From: a virus
Direction: 5' to 3' (one strand)
Virus record (IMG/VR): IMGVR_UViG_3300010160_002125
Span: 1 to 64,000 of that record
Length of the DNA stretch: 64,000 bases
Program-made: the position numbers and the translations under genes
Shown here: in pieces, positions 22,423 to 32,293 of the stretch
Numbering within the stretch: position 1 is the first letter of the stretch
Layout: every line of letters begins with the position of its first letter
Notes under the pieces: model-generated
What the model saw: only the letters and a program-made list of their open reading frames with translations
What the model was told of the DNA's origin: nothing
Databases searched by the model: none

Positions 22423-23481
22423 ATGTTAGTAATTTTAAGTGGTGTAGAAACCATACACAAGAAATTTTTTGCAAGGAAAATAGTTTCGACTTTAAATAAG
22501 TTCACTATTGACGGGTACGATGTTGATTTCAGCGTTGAACCATTTAAAGTTACAGATGCTAACGGGAAAATAGTTTACTGCATGGCTCACGGCGAGCAGC
22601 CAGCAACTAACGAGTTATTAGTTGATCTAGATAATGACGGAGTAATTGACCCAGAAGGCAATGCAACGTTTGAAAAAATTATAGAGTTAAGCGATAAATT
22701 ATTTTTAGATGGGGGCCGAGATAATCACTTTTACGGTATGTTTATTAATATAGCCTATGATCTTGGTCTAAGAGACACTTTGACTTTTTTAGAAACTGCT
22801 GATCCAAATATCCCAACACTTCTACATCCCCATACCTACAACGATGTTTTAGAAAACTATAGAAATAGAATAGGTTCTACACATGTTATCACTGGCATTT
22901 TTTCTAAAGGATTTATTGACAGAATTAAAAATGACATTGGCGCAGAAAATGTAATTGCATTAAACATAATACGTAATCCGTCTGTATGCTGTTTACTACA
23001 TGAAAAAAGTGCAGATTATTATGCAAATCCTGAGAAAGACATAACTCCTGAAATAGATGCAACAAAATTAAGACAGTCGTTAGTTAACGCTGTCATTTTA
23101 TCAAAATCTTCAGATGTTATTACCCTTAAATTTGAAGACATTATTCGCGAAGGAAAATTTAGACTTAACGGAGTTGACATTGAAGTGCCGTTTGGGTATA
23201 CACCATATCTTGATTGGTTGACAGCATGGGAAAAAGACAACGTAATTCCTCTAAAAATTGTATCAGAAGAAACATTAGATGCGTTCAATGCAGAGTTTCA
23301 AAACTTTGCGTCTGGAAAAAGTGCTGAACTGACTGAAGAAGATGCAAGTTTAAATAATGCTTTTAGAGCTGACCCAATATCTTTGGATGAGCTTAAAACA
23401 CTATATGTTGAAAAAATGCCAGAAAATCTGTTTGATGCATTAGGTTATGATTCATTGACTATTGAAGAGATAACAGAATAA
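22423..23481 (+). CDS. hypothetical protein, sulfotransferase- or P-loop-like, 352 aa
   Basis: Begins MLVILSGVETIHKKFFARKI, where a phosphate-binding loop would sit, but the G-x-x-G-K-S/T consensus is absent. Later LNIIRNPSVCCLL and VITLKFEDIIREG resemble the 3'-phosphate-binding and the E-D-[IL] segments of sulfotransferases. A paralog follows. Transferase role on the virion or glycan is a weak inference. Confidence 0.5.
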   Translation: MLVILSGVETIHKKFFARKIVSTLNKFTIDGYDVDFSVEPFKVTDANGKIVYCMAHGEQPATNELLVDLDNDGVIDPEGNATFEKIIELSDKLFLDGGRDNHFYGMFINIAYDLGLRDTLTFLETADPNIPTLLHPHTYNDVLENYRNRIGSTHVITGIFSKGFIDRIKNDIGAENVIALNIIRNPSVCCLLHEKSADYYANPEKDITPEIDATKLRQSLVNAVILSKSSDVITLKFEDIIREGKFRLNGVDIEVPFGYTPYLDWLTAWEKDNVIPLKIVSEETLDAFNAEFQNFASGKSAELTEEDASLNNAFRADPISLDELKTLYVEKMPENLFDALGYDSLTIEEITE

Positions 23482-23487
23482 AACATA

Positions 23488-24300
23488 ATGCTTGTTATTT
23501 TAAGTTGTGCTGAAACTTTTAAAAAAACAAACTTATCGGCCATAATACATTCAGCACTAAACAATCTAACTAGTGATCAACTCACCTTAGATTCTTTTTA
23601 TCAAAATCAATTAGATCTTGCTGAACAATTTAATTATAGAATGTTGTTCAGAGCATTACCATTTGATTTTGGTGTAGAAAGTCAAGTGCGATTTCCTGAA
23701 GGCGGTAATTACGCTAAGTTTTTAAAAGACTATCATAACAGAAGTCATCCATACCATGTAATTTGCGGAAGTTTTTCTAAGATATTTTGTGATATGGCTA
23801 GGAACGATATACCCAATACCGAAGTAGTTAACATAACTAGACACCCATCTACAGCATATGTTTTAGATACAATAGCATATGATTCTTTAGCCCCTTATAA
23901 TACTAATATGGGATTAAAGTTGTTTAAGAAACGATTCAATTCGTCTATACTACAACAAATTAATTTAAAGAACTATGTTCGAACTATCAAGTTTGAAGAT
24001 ATGATAGCCTCTCAATCAATTAGAGTATTTGGTCAATTGATTAATCTAACAGATTTTTATAAATCATACAACCAATGGTTAACTGTGAAAGAGTACACAG
24101 AACTAATCCCACAATATAAATTAACCGATGAAGATCTTGATAAATTTAATCAAGCATACTTGCGATTTAATGAAACATGGCCAAACGGTCGTGATGATAT
24201 GATAGCAGAAATAATACCAAAACTACCTCAAAATATTTTTAGTGAGTTAGGCTACACTAGTCTAACTTACGAGGAAATTTTAAATGACAACCATACTTAA
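23488..24300 (+). CDS. hypothetical paralog of the preceding protein, 270 aa
   Basis: Same start (MLVILSCAETFKKTNLSAII), same VVNITRHPSTAYVLD and VRTIKFEDMIA segments as its neighbour, and a similar end (LPQNIFSELGYTSLTYEEI against MPENLFDALGYDSLTIEEI). It is a shortened duplicate: an acidic insert near the N-terminus of the first is missing. Overlaps the next gene by 17 bases. Confidence 0.5.
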   Translation: MLVILSCAETFKKTNLSAIIHSALNNLTSDQLTLDSFYQNQLDLAEQFNYRMLFRALPFDFGVESQVRFPEGGNYAKFLKDYHNRSHPYHVICGSFSKIFCDMARNDIPNTEVVNITRHPSTAYVLDTIAYDSLAPYNTNMGLKLFKKRFNSSILQQINLKNYVRTIKFEDMIASQSIRVFGQLINLTDFYKSYNQWLTVKEYTELIPQYKLTDEDLDKFNQAYLRFNETWPNGRDDMIAEIIPKLPQNIFSELGYTSLTYEEILNDNHT

Positions 24301-25207
24301 TACCAAACAATACGATCTAGTGTTTGCCACATCATTTGAAACAGTACACGGAGTCACCGGCCATGTATTTGAAATGATTGAATACTGTTTTATGTGTAGA
24401 CGCAACGGTATTAATGCGGCTATAGCTTTATTAGACGGTACAGATATTAGTCTAGTAATAGGACTACTAACTTCAAAGTATAATTTTAATCAAGAAGAAG
24501 TTGCAGACCTAACAGCAAATATAATAGTGTTTACACACCCTAAAATTATATTAGCCAACAATTTTTGCATAGTTGACGGTTCACCTCGAGTCAATGGCTG
24601 TACCATTTACGCAGACAATGTATTTTTATTAAGATGCTACGACGGAGAACTAGATTTCTTTTCTAACAATAAGTCTATTAAACGTACTCATCTACTTCAA
24701 GATTTTTCAATGTACCCTGAACGATACGAGCATTTAAACATTGAAGTAATCGACTATAATAAAAAATTACTATGGGATAGGTATCATAAACCTAAGACAG
24801 TTAAAACTAATACAGCTATGTTTTATATGATGAATAGATGTAAAGCAAGACCTGTTGATGAAGTTGCAGGGTATATTGCTAAACACACATTTGACCATTA
24901 TCTTATAATAACAGATATTCCAGAACGATATCAAAGTTTAAAATCTAATCAAGTATCAATTGAAGTTGTGCCAGTTGACAATTTATTTGAAAAGTTTGAC
25001 ACATACATTTATACTCCAGTGACCAAAGTAGATTGCAGTCCTAGATTTATGGTTGAGTGTGCGGCATTTGGTAAAGATATCATTTACGAAATTGACTATT
25101 TAGATCCTGGAATTTTAGCAAGACAACGAGGAATAGAAGCCGGAGTAGAAACGCTGTTGTTAAAAGATAATGACCCCTTCATCAAATACGTAAATAGATG
25201 TCTATGA
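24284..25207 (+). CDS. GT-B-like glycosyltransferase, 307 aa
   Basis: The C-terminal half (FDTYIYTPVTKVDCSPRFMV, ECAAFGKDIIYEID) resembles the C-domain of GT-B glycosyltransferases, where a D-x-x-P-R-x-x-x-E-A-x-x-F-G-K pattern binds the nucleotide sugar. N-terminus has FATSFETVHGVTGHVFEM. Acceptor unknown; the operon makes sugar nucleotides. Confidence 0.6.
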   Translation: MTTILNTKQYDLVFATSFETVHGVTGHVFEMIEYCFMCRRNGINAAIALLDGTDISLVIGLLTSKYNFNQEEVADLTANIIVFTHPKIILANNFCIVDGSPRVNGCTIYADNVFLLRCYDGELDFFSNNKSIKRTHLLQDFSMYPERYEHLNIEVIDYNKKLLWDRYHKPKTVKTNTAMFYMMNRCKARPVDEVAGYIAKHTFDHYLIITDIPERYQSLKSNQVSIEVVPVDNLFEKFDTYIYTPVTKVDCSPRFMVECAAFGKDIIYEIDYLDPGILARQRGIEAGVETLLLKDNDPFIKYVNRCL

Positions 25208-26280
25208 GTCAAACAATAATTCCCCGTCCAAGAAATAACGCCCTTAATGAAATGAGCGTTCAGGGCATCGTGATGGATACAATTACACCGCAATGTAATC
25301 GAGCCAAACTTAACACAGGTACATTTTGCAACTATGACTGTGAGTTTTGCTATTATACAGATCTTCTGGATGTAAAAACTCCGTTTGAAGTAGTCAAAGA
25401 GCGAGCAGACTATCTTAGAGATTACGGCATTACCGAAGTAGATCTAAGCGGCGGCGAAAGCTCTGTTAGTCCAGATTGGTTTAGAATATTAGACTATTGC
25501 AATGAAAACTTTGAGCATGTTAGTTGTCTTAGCCACGGCGGCCGTTTTAGTAATATAGAATTTTTAAAAGAAAGTCAAGACCACGGCTTGAAAGAAATAC
25601 TGTTTAGTCTGCACGGTGCTACTAGTGAAGCGCACGACACAATCACACGCCGCAAGGGATCTTTTAACAGAATAGTCCAAGCTATTAAAAATGCCAAAGA
25701 ATTAGGCATCGTTGTTAGAATTAATTCTACTGTCTATTACAAAAATTATTTCCAGTTGGCCAATGAATATGCTGATCTAATCAATGAACTTAATCCCTTA
25801 GAAGTAAACTTTATCACACTAAATTATTGGGAAGGCGTCAGGATTGAAAAAGAAAATGTCACCTATGCAGACATGACTGAACAAATAAAACGGTGTATAG
25901 ATCGTTTGAATAAAAAAATAGTGATTAATGTTCGATTTGTGCCTTACTGTTATATGGAAGGCTATGAGAAGTATGTGTGCGATCAGTATCAGCACATTTA
26001 TGATCCGTGGGACTGGAATAGGGCAATGTTAACAGACGAGTTTGATCCCGACATAGACACTACAAAAACTTATTCAGAAGAAGAAAAACTAGCGTTTGCT
26101 CATAAACAATGTGCCAGTCATAGGAATAGATTTTATAGAAAAGAGTTGAGTTGTTTAAAATGCAAGTATTTTTATATATGCGATGGCATTGAAAATGAAA
26201 TAGCAGGTACTCCAGTTTATCCAGTTGACGGAGAAAAGATCAAAGAAGTTACTTTCTTTAGAAAAGATCATTTCAAATGA
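25198..26280 (+). CDS. radical SAM protein 4, 360 aa
   Basis: C44-x3-C48-x2-C51 (FCNYDCEFCYYTD), LSGGESSVSP (GGES in place of GGEP), LSLHG-like SLHGATSEAHD, and a C-terminal cysteine set (CASHRNRFYRKELSCLKCKY, then ICDG). An alternative start at 25204 would give the ATGA overlap usual in this operon. Substrate unknown; next to a glycosyltransferase. Confidence 0.88.
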   Translation: MSMSQTIIPRPRNNALNEMSVQGIVMDTITPQCNRAKLNTGTFCNYDCEFCYYTDLLDVKTPFEVVKERADYLRDYGITEVDLSGGESSVSPDWFRILDYCNENFEHVSCLSHGGRFSNIEFLKESQDHGLKEILFSLHGATSEAHDTITRRKGSFNRIVQAIKNAKELGIVVRINSTVYYKNYFQLANEYADLINELNPLEVNFITLNYWEGVRIEKENVTYADMTEQIKRCIDRLNKKIVINVRFVPYCYMEGYEKYVCDQYQHIYDPWDWNRAMLTDEFDPDIDTTKTYSEEEKLAFAHKQCASHRNRFYRKELSCLKCKYFYICDGIENEIAGTPVYPVDGEKIKEVTFFRKDHFK

Positions 26281-26966
26281 AACTGTCTATACTAATACTA
26301 ACACACAATCGTCCAAAATTATTTAACCGTTGCTTAGAAAGTGTATTAGATCAAATAACTCCAGACATAGAAATTCTTGTCAACAATGACAGTTGTGATA
26401 TTGAAGAAATTGTTCATCCACAGGTAAAATACTATTACCATAATCCAAACAGTCTATGTGAAATATATAAATTTTTATTAGAGTTAGCACAAGGAGAATA
26501 TGTTTATTATCTAGAAGATGATGACTATTTGACTAAAGATTTCCTATCAATCAATTTGGATGCAGATTTAATTACAGGTAACTATTACCCTACTTATAAA
26601 ACAACTGATATACTAATCAGCATGACCATGTACAAAGATGCACACATGAATAGCCAACAGTTTATAGCTAATCTTAACACTGAAAATCTACAACTATCTC
26701 AGCACATATACAAACGTAGTCATATAGAAGATTTTGATTTTCCAATGGATAGTAACATACACAATGATATTAGATTAACACTACACGCGGCCTCAAAAGC
26801 TAAAACTATACATACTTTGAATAAAGTATTCTTTTATCAAACTACTGACGGTAGAGACAATATTTCTTTTCCTGAGTCAATCAGCAGGGTAAATATAACG
26901 AAATCCCTAAACTTTTTGGAAAACTATGAAATATTCGGTACAACACCACGTACAACAAGATCCTGA
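26277..26966 (+). CDS. family 2 (GT-A) glycosyltransferase, 229 aa
   Basis: Classic start MKLSILILTHNRPKLFNRCL with LESVLDQ, then EILVNNDSCD and GEYVYYLEDDDYL, the DxD-type metal site at about residues 83-86. Transfers a sugar from a nucleotide donor. Overlaps the next radical SAM gene by 41 bases. Confidence 0.85.
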   Translation: MKLSILILTHNRPKLFNRCLESVLDQITPDIEILVNNDSCDIEEIVHPQVKYYYHNPNSLCEIYKFLLELAQGEYVYYLEDDDYLTKDFLSINLDADLITGNYYPTYKTTDILISMTMYKDAHMNSQQFIANLNTENLQLSQHIYKRSHIEDFDFPMDSNIHNDIRLTLHAASKAKTIHTLNKVFFYQTTDGRDNISFPESISRVNITKSLNFLENYEIFGTTPRTTRS

Positions 26967-27825
26967 TCACATCAATGTGCATTGGGATACTCTTACCATT
27001 TGTCAGCTTAACTGTACCTATTGTTATGCTAGGAATACCTACGGTAAAGAATGGGGTAAACTATCAAGCAAAGAAACTATTGACGGAGTAATTGAAGCAC
27101 TTAATAGAAGTAGCTTGCCGTTCAATTTGGGACTGTTAGGTGGCGAACCCACCCTTGGCCCGCACTATTATTATGTGCTTGATGAAATATCTAAATTAGA
27201 AAAGTTTAAATGGGTATATGTTGTTACCAATGCCGAGAAAGACTTTACTAGCCATCCTCACTACGATAAAGTAGCATTTCTTTTTAGTTATCATCCGGCA
27301 GATTGCACAAACAGAGATCGATTTGTTGACAATATGAAACTGATGATCAGTCGAGGATACCCTTGCAAAATAAATGTAATACTGCACCACGGCAAACAGT
27401 ATTGGCCGCTGATCAAAGAAATGTTTGATATTTGTGCCAACATACCAGGACTGAAAGTACATCCGCATTTCTTATACGGCAACAAAATGGACAAGTTGTT
27501 TAACTACCGAAAAGACTTTTGGGAATATTTTAGCTTCCTAAAAGACTTTGAAAGAGATCTTCAGTACGATGACGATGTGTTCAATGACTATGAAGTCTAC
27601 AGCCAAAAGCTAACTGACTTTTACGGTTGGGATTGTTATAACAATAACTACGAAGTTGATGTTCGTGGCAATGTAGTACAGTTCTGCATGAATGAACTAG
27701 GCGGCATAAGTTTATTAAAAGATCCTGATTTCTTTAAACGATTAGAAAAAACTGTCCCTATTACTTGTCCTCATAAACAATGTAACTGCGACGGGCTATT
27801 AAAACAGTTAAAGGTTAAAAAATGA
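26926..27825 (+). CDS. radical SAM protein 5, 299 aa
   Basis: C26-x3-C30-x2-C33 (ICQLNCTYCYARN), LLGGEPTLGP, and VVTNAE. C-terminal cysteines (QFCMNELGG; CPHKQCNCDG) could ligate a second cluster. ATGA overlap with radical SAM protein 6. Confidence 0.88.
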   Translation: MKYSVQHHVQQDPDHINVHWDTLTICQLNCTYCYARNTYGKEWGKLSSKETIDGVIEALNRSSLPFNLGLLGGEPTLGPHYYYVLDEISKLEKFKWVYVVTNAEKDFTSHPHYDKVAFLFSYHPADCTNRDRFVDNMKLMISRGYPCKINVILHHGKQYWPLIKEMFDICANIPGLKVHPHFLYGNKMDKLFNYRKDFWEYFSFLKDFERDLQYDDDVFNDYEVYSQKLTDFYGWDCYNNNYEVDVRGNVVQFCMNELGGISLLKDPDFFKRLEKTVPITCPHKQCNCDGLLKQLKVKK

Positions 27826-28571
27826 AAGTAGAATGGGAAATAACTTTAAAATGTAATTACAGTTGTTTCTATTGTACTAACCTTGACCAGACTTTGAATG
27901 TAGTTATGGACAAAGATATTATTAGGGCGTTTATTAAAGATTTAGGAGAAACATACCCCGGAGTTGAAATATTTGTATTTGGTGGAGAACCATTTATACA
28001 TCCGCACATCGAATTTATTATTGAATGCTTTAATGAATTTTCAGTACCGTTTGTAATACAAACAAACTTTAGTAAAAAATCAGTAGCTGTAATGAAAAGA
28101 ATCACTGAAAAATTTACCATACAAATATCTATACATCCTACAGAAGTTAGATTAGACCAGTTAGATGAGTTATTTAAAACACAAGCAAATATACGAGTAA
28201 TTGATGTAATGTATACAGGCAAAGAAGCTATACAATATTATTTTAAAGTCAAAGAACTTGTAGAGTGTGATCATTTGTTCCTAACACCAATTACTGACTT
28301 TGGTGATGGCAAGTCAAATGATATACTAAAAGAATATACTAACCTACGATTAAATTCTCCCTATTCTAAATTTATTAACTTTGAAGATATTGTAAGACAA
28401 GGCGAACAAAGGTCTATTGTTTGGTTAAATGATAAGTTTAGCCCTAGAGGCAAACCTTGTTTGTACAATGGAACTTATTTTTTATATGGGCCAAACTTAG
28501 AACTTTATAACTGTTGCTATAGAGTAAAACATAATGGCATATGCGAGCACGATAAATGTTTCCTGATGTAG
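27822..28571 (+). CDS. radical SAM protein 6, 249 aa
   Basis: C11-x3-C15-x2-C18 (KCNYSCFYCTN), FVFGGEPFIHP, IQTNFS. Short core-only enzyme with a Cys-rich end (LYNCCYRVKHNGICEHDKC). Stop overlaps the next gene by 16 bases. Confidence 0.85.
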   Translation: MKVEWEITLKCNYSCFYCTNLDQTLNVVMDKDIIRAFIKDLGETYPGVEIFVFGGEPFIHPHIEFIIECFNEFSVPFVIQTNFSKKSVAVMKRITEKFTIQISIHPTEVRLDQLDELFKTQANIRVIDVMYTGKEAIQYYFKVKELVECDHLFLTPITDFGDGKSNDILKEYTNLRLNSPYSKFINFEDIVRQGEQRSIVWLNDKFSPRGKPCLYNGTYFLYGPNLELYNCCYRVKHNGICEHDKCFLM

Positions 28572-29008
28572 ACATACAAAAACGTTTGATAGCATATTAT
28601 CAAACAACTACCAATCAATCTGCTAACACAGTATTGGCATATATCAAGCTGAATAGACGTGTAGTAGACATGCATTTAGGTAGGCATACATTAAAAGAAA
28701 TGATGTTAAATTATAGAACATTATATAATCCAAAAAAGAAAGATAAGATTGTATCAGATTTTAAAAAATATATAATAGACAAAGAAACACATCATAAAAG
28801 TGATTTAGCAATAGCTTTTAACATTATTAAACATGTGAATCTTACCGCTAATGAAGAAGAACAAATTATTAATTTTATGTTTGATCGATTGCAATCAAGT
28901 TTAAAAAATACTAATTTATCAAAAGCAGAAAGCGTTTATTTTTTTAAAAAACAATTGATTATGGAGTACGTTGAAACAAACGTTATAACTAGGAAAATTA
29001 AAACATGA
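28556..29008 (+). CDS. hypothetical helical protein, 150 aa
   Basis: Entirely helical and Lys/Asn-rich, with no recognised motif (KRLIAYYQTTTNQSANTVL; LSKAESVYFFKKQLIMEY). Overlaps the radical SAM gene upstream and shares ATGA with the next gene; a partner of the enzymes is likely. Confidence 0.7.
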   Translation: MFPDVDIQKRLIAYYQTTTNQSANTVLAYIKLNRRVVDMHLGRHTLKEMMLNYRTLYNPKKKDKIVSDFKKYIIDKETHHKSDLAIAFNIIKHVNLTANEEEQIINFMFDRLQSSLKNTNLSKAESVYFFKKQLIMEYVETNVITRKIKT

Positions 29009-29811
29009 GATACTTACTAGCAGGTGCATTTTCTAGATCAATAGCACTGATAAAATTTTTAGGTCAATATAACGGAACAGCCGAGCTTGTTGTCTATGAC
29101 GGTATAAACAAATGTAGATGGAATGGCGGACGAATTAATAGAGACATCGGATACACTGATGGCCTAATTAATTATTATTACAGTAAGGGAATAAAAATTG
29201 CCCTTACTATGACCAATCATAAGATTAACTTAGATGATGAAACAGGTAATCACCTCCTTGAGAAATTTCATAAAGAAGGAAACTGTATCATATTAATTAA
29301 TGACGAACTTAGAGCTTATATTCGAAAAAACTTTCCCAAGTACAAATTAATATTCAGTATTACAGGAATGGGTCTATTAAACATTCCCTTACAAGACAGC
29401 GATATTGCTTTTTATAAAGATTTAGAAAGCAAGTATGATTGGATAGTTCCTAGATTTGAACACATTTTTGATCCTCGAGCAGTTGAACTTGATCGAACCA
29501 AATGGGAAGTAATGGTCAACGATACTTGCGTATGGGGATGTAAATATTTTGACGAACATTTTAAAGCTATCGCAGATGAAAATACCGCGGGCAGGCCGTA
29601 TAGTGTAGAAGTAGAAGAATGTTGGCTTCCAAAATTCAATCCGGATATTCCTAGCAAATATAACTGTATGGATATTGATGAAGAGCATCTTAATAAACTA
29701 ATGGGCCTTGGTGTACAAAGTTTTAAAATCACTGGCAGAGAGATGAAAGACGATCAATATTTTGTAGAATTATTTAGATATGTAAAAGAACGCCATCATG
29801 CAGTTGTATAA
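29005..29811 (+). CDS. U32/UbiU-like TIM-barrel protein, 268 aa
   Basis: GGRINRDIGYTDGLINYYYS, LTMTNHKI, a ND-x-C-x3-C pair (VNDTCVWGCKYFDEH), and LMGLGVQSFKITGREM near the end resemble the U32 peptidase/UbiU-UbiV fold (barrel with G-[VI]-x-x-F-K-I-x-G-R and a cysteine pair holding Fe-S). UbiU/V-type proteins use Fe-S for oxygen-independent hydroxylation. The match is by short motifs only. Confidence 0.5.
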   Translation: MRYLLAGAFSRSIALIKFLGQYNGTAELVVYDGINKCRWNGGRINRDIGYTDGLINYYYSKGIKIALTMTNHKINLDDETGNHLLEKFHKEGNCIILINDELRAYIRKNFPKYKLIFSITGMGLLNIPLQDSDIAFYKDLESKYDWIVPRFEHIFDPRAVELDRTKWEVMVNDTCVWGCKYFDEHFKAIADENTAGRPYSVEVEECWLPKFNPDIPSKYNCMDIDEEHLNKLMGLGVQSFKITGREMKDDQYFVELFRYVKERHHAVV

Positions 29812-30637
29812 CGTTAACACAGTAGAGTATCTACAGAGTACAGAATTTAAAAATATTGTAACTTTTATAAACAATATTAGGAACCAGCGTGAAATTAATT
29901 TATTAACTAGGCATCCAAGTTTTCAAGTCAACCCTCGTTGCCAAAAGGATCAAGACATCAGTTTTTCTTTTGTTGAAAGAAATACTCCGTTTTTTGACAT
30001 GCCCTGCGAAACTCTACTGCATAAAGACGGCAATGGTTGGATTGATATTATTGAATGGCATTACCATCTCAACTGTTTTCATAAAGGCATGTATCATAGA
30101 TTAGAATGGAGTAAACTTCCTAATCATAATCTGGATAAGTTCCTACATGAAATCTATCAAGATTGGATCTCTAATACAGACTTTCAACAATTAATGATAC
30201 AATCAGAAGAAGCATTTAACTTATATGATTTATTAGATTATCATAAGAATTTTATATACAATGAAAATTTTGAACCTATCAGTTTAGATGATGTTAGAGA
30301 ATTGTTTGATGCATTGGTTGCTGAGGGTGTATTTTTAAATAAAGACGGCGACCTTTATCAAATCTATGAAAATTTAACGATTGAACAAGCTAACACCAAT
30401 GTCAAGCGCAAATACTATAATGGACAAATAAACAAAATTGACGAGCTACATATCCGCTCAACTTTTACAGTTAAAACTTTACCAATTCTACAAAAATTAA
30501 CAACTAAACTTAACTTTGTTCCAAACAACATCAACGGATTTAGTGGTATTTGGCTAGTACAAAAACTTGCAGGACAGATTTGTTTTGTACCTCAAAATCT
30601 TGTATTTTATAATAAAAGAGTGTATAATCAACTATGA
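29798..30637 (+). CDS. hypothetical protein, 279 aa
   Basis: No family recognised. Contains HLNCFHKGMYHRLEW, an acidic middle (ISLDDVRELFDALVAEG) like a winged-helix segment, and a C-terminal WLVQKLAGQICFVPQN. Positioned between the barrel protein and a radical SAM gene. Confidence 0.7.
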   Translation: MQLYNVNTVEYLQSTEFKNIVTFINNIRNQREINLLTRHPSFQVNPRCQKDQDISFSFVERNTPFFDMPCETLLHKDGNGWIDIIEWHYHLNCFHKGMYHRLEWSKLPNHNLDKFLHEIYQDWISNTDFQQLMIQSEEAFNLYDLLDYHKNFIYNENFEPISLDDVRELFDALVAEGVFLNKDGDLYQIYENLTIEQANTNVKRKYYNGQINKIDELHIRSTFTVKTLPILQKLTTKLNFVPNNINGFSGIWLVQKLAGQICFVPQNLVFYNKRVYNQL

Positions 30638-31680
30638 TCCCAATTAAGATTATAGGTAACACTTACTTACAAACAGCAGGCAGTATACAACCAACAGATG
30701 TATACGAAGCTATCAATTTGAATAAAAGTGGCGGCAAAGATGTCAATTACCAAGTGACATTTAGAATCACCGAAGCCTGCGATCTTCATTGCAGTTACTG
30801 CCACTGGAACGGAGGAAAACATTATTCCTATTCAGATATTACAGCAAGCCTCGATCGATTATTTGAATTTTTTCAAAAACATAGATTTAAAAGTGTAGTT
30901 TTTTATTATCACGGCGGCGAAGCAACTCGTCACCCTAGAGTTGTAGATGTACTAAAGTATATTAAAGAAAAAAGCAAAGAAACTGGTATAATTGCCTACA
31001 ACGAGATGCAGACTAATTTAACTGTATCAGTTGATAGATTAAAAGCAATCTTAGAGTATTGTGACCAGTTGGATGTTACTTTTCATTATTTAGAATTAAG
31101 AAATCGAAGCTATAAACTAAAAGCCTTTTTAAAAAATTGGAAACATTTAGTAGACACTAACTATCAAATACACAATTTTGATGTAATGCTTGAGTTTATC
31201 CCTCAAGAGTATCTACCGGAGTTTTATAATCACGTAGAAGAGTTTTTGACATATAACAATATCATCAATTCGGAAATGGTCTATCGCTTTGGATATGCCT
31301 ATGCATATAATGAAGAAACTGACAAACAACATTTAGAGTTTTATAAAAAACATAATAAGACAGAACAGTCTTATAATATAGATGGCAAAATCTACAGTAC
31401 AAATGATCTATTCAAAGACGGGGTAAATTGTTTAAACTGGCAGTGCGCGGCAGGAACAGAAACTATAACTATTAACGGCGACGGTAATGTGTTTAATTGC
31501 GGAATACATATGACAGGATACATAAGAAAGTTCCCAGAAATTCCATATACTAATCTAATAACTGATCCAATAGCACTTAGTAAAATGTCAGTGCTATATA
31601 AAACTGGAACACGATGCAAGTGGGATTATTGTGGCGGCGACTTTTATCTTTCAAGGACTAAACCAAATGACAATAATTAA
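30634..31680 (+). CDS. radical SAM protein 7, 348 aa
   Basis: C49-x3-C53-x2-C56 (ACDLHCSYCHWNG), YYHGGEATRHP (GGEA), MQTNL, and C-terminal cysteines (NCLNWQCAAG; NGDGNVFNCGIH; CKWDYCGGDF). GDGxVxxC is a typical SPASM segment. Overlaps the oxygenase gene by 14 bases. Confidence 0.88.
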   Translation: MIPIKIIGNTYLQTAGSIQPTDVYEAINLNKSGGKDVNYQVTFRITEACDLHCSYCHWNGGKHYSYSDITASLDRLFEFFQKHRFKSVVFYYHGGEATRHPRVVDVLKYIKEKSKETGIIAYNEMQTNLTVSVDRLKAILEYCDQLDVTFHYLELRNRSYKLKAFLKNWKHLVDTNYQIHNFDVMLEFIPQEYLPEFYNHVEEFLTYNNIINSEMVYRFGYAYAYNEETDKQHLEFYKKHNKTEQSYNIDGKIYSTNDLFKDGVNCLNWQCAAGTETITINGDGNVFNCGIHMTGYIRKFPEIPYTNLITDPIALSKMSVLYKTGTRCKWDYCGGDFYLSRTKPNDNN

Positions 31681-32293
31681 TCTATTTCCAACACAGTTGT
31701 ATAAGACAACTATTAGTGGCGATTATAATAGGGACGCTATATTAGCTCGTACCACAGAATATCTTGCAAAATACCCGGAGTACAAAAAAGGCAACTTGGA
31801 AAATGGTGCAAGAGGAATACATGATGCTGTTAGTGATCTGCACAAAGACCCTGTGTTTAAACCAGTTGTAGATTTTATAAATCAATCAATTGAAGAATAT
31901 TGGAAACAACTTGATTACTCTACTGAATGGCGACCTGGAATATGTCACTTATGGGCTAACCAGTATCCAAAAGGAGGTTATGCCTCTATACATAACCATT
32001 CTCCAATGTGGTTAACAGGAGTATTTTATCTACAAATGGAACCTGGCATGGGGGACATTTATTTTGTAGATCCTAACACTGACTTAATTGAAATGCAACC
32101 AATAAGTGATAATCGTAGATACGATAACAAGTATCAATCTGTAGCAGTACAATCTGGAGACCTTATTATTTTTCCTGCTTGGCTAAATCACGGAACCTAT
32201 CCTAACACTACAGATACACTAAGAATTGTATTGCCGTTTGAAGTATCATTTAAAGGTGCAGATGTTTACCACAAATTATCTAGTAAATTATGA
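31667..32293 (+). CDS. 2OG-Fe(II) oxygenase-like protein, 208 aa
   Basis: Start at ATG 31667 (MTIINLFPTQLYKTTISG), because an earlier ATG at 31631 would lie within the radical SAM gene. Begins with the -LFPTPVY- type opening of the phage/bacterial putative 2OG-Fe(II) oxygenase group; HNH at 109-111, a GD pair (129-130), H175 in WLNHGT and R186 (LRIVLPFEVSF) fit the H-x-D/H-x(n)-H-x(n)-R iron and 2-oxoglutarate set. Hydroxylation of a protein or sugar is likely. Confidence 0.75.
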   Translation: MTIINLFPTQLYKTTISGDYNRDAILARTTEYLAKYPEYKKGNLENGARGIHDAVSDLHKDPVFKPVVDFINQSIEEYWKQLDYSTEWRPGICHLWANQYPKGGYASIHNHSPMWLTGVFYLQMEPGMGDIYFVDPNTDLIEMQPISDNRRYDNKYQSVAVQSGDLIIFPAWLNHGTYPNTTDTLRIVLPFEVSFKGADVYHKLSSKL

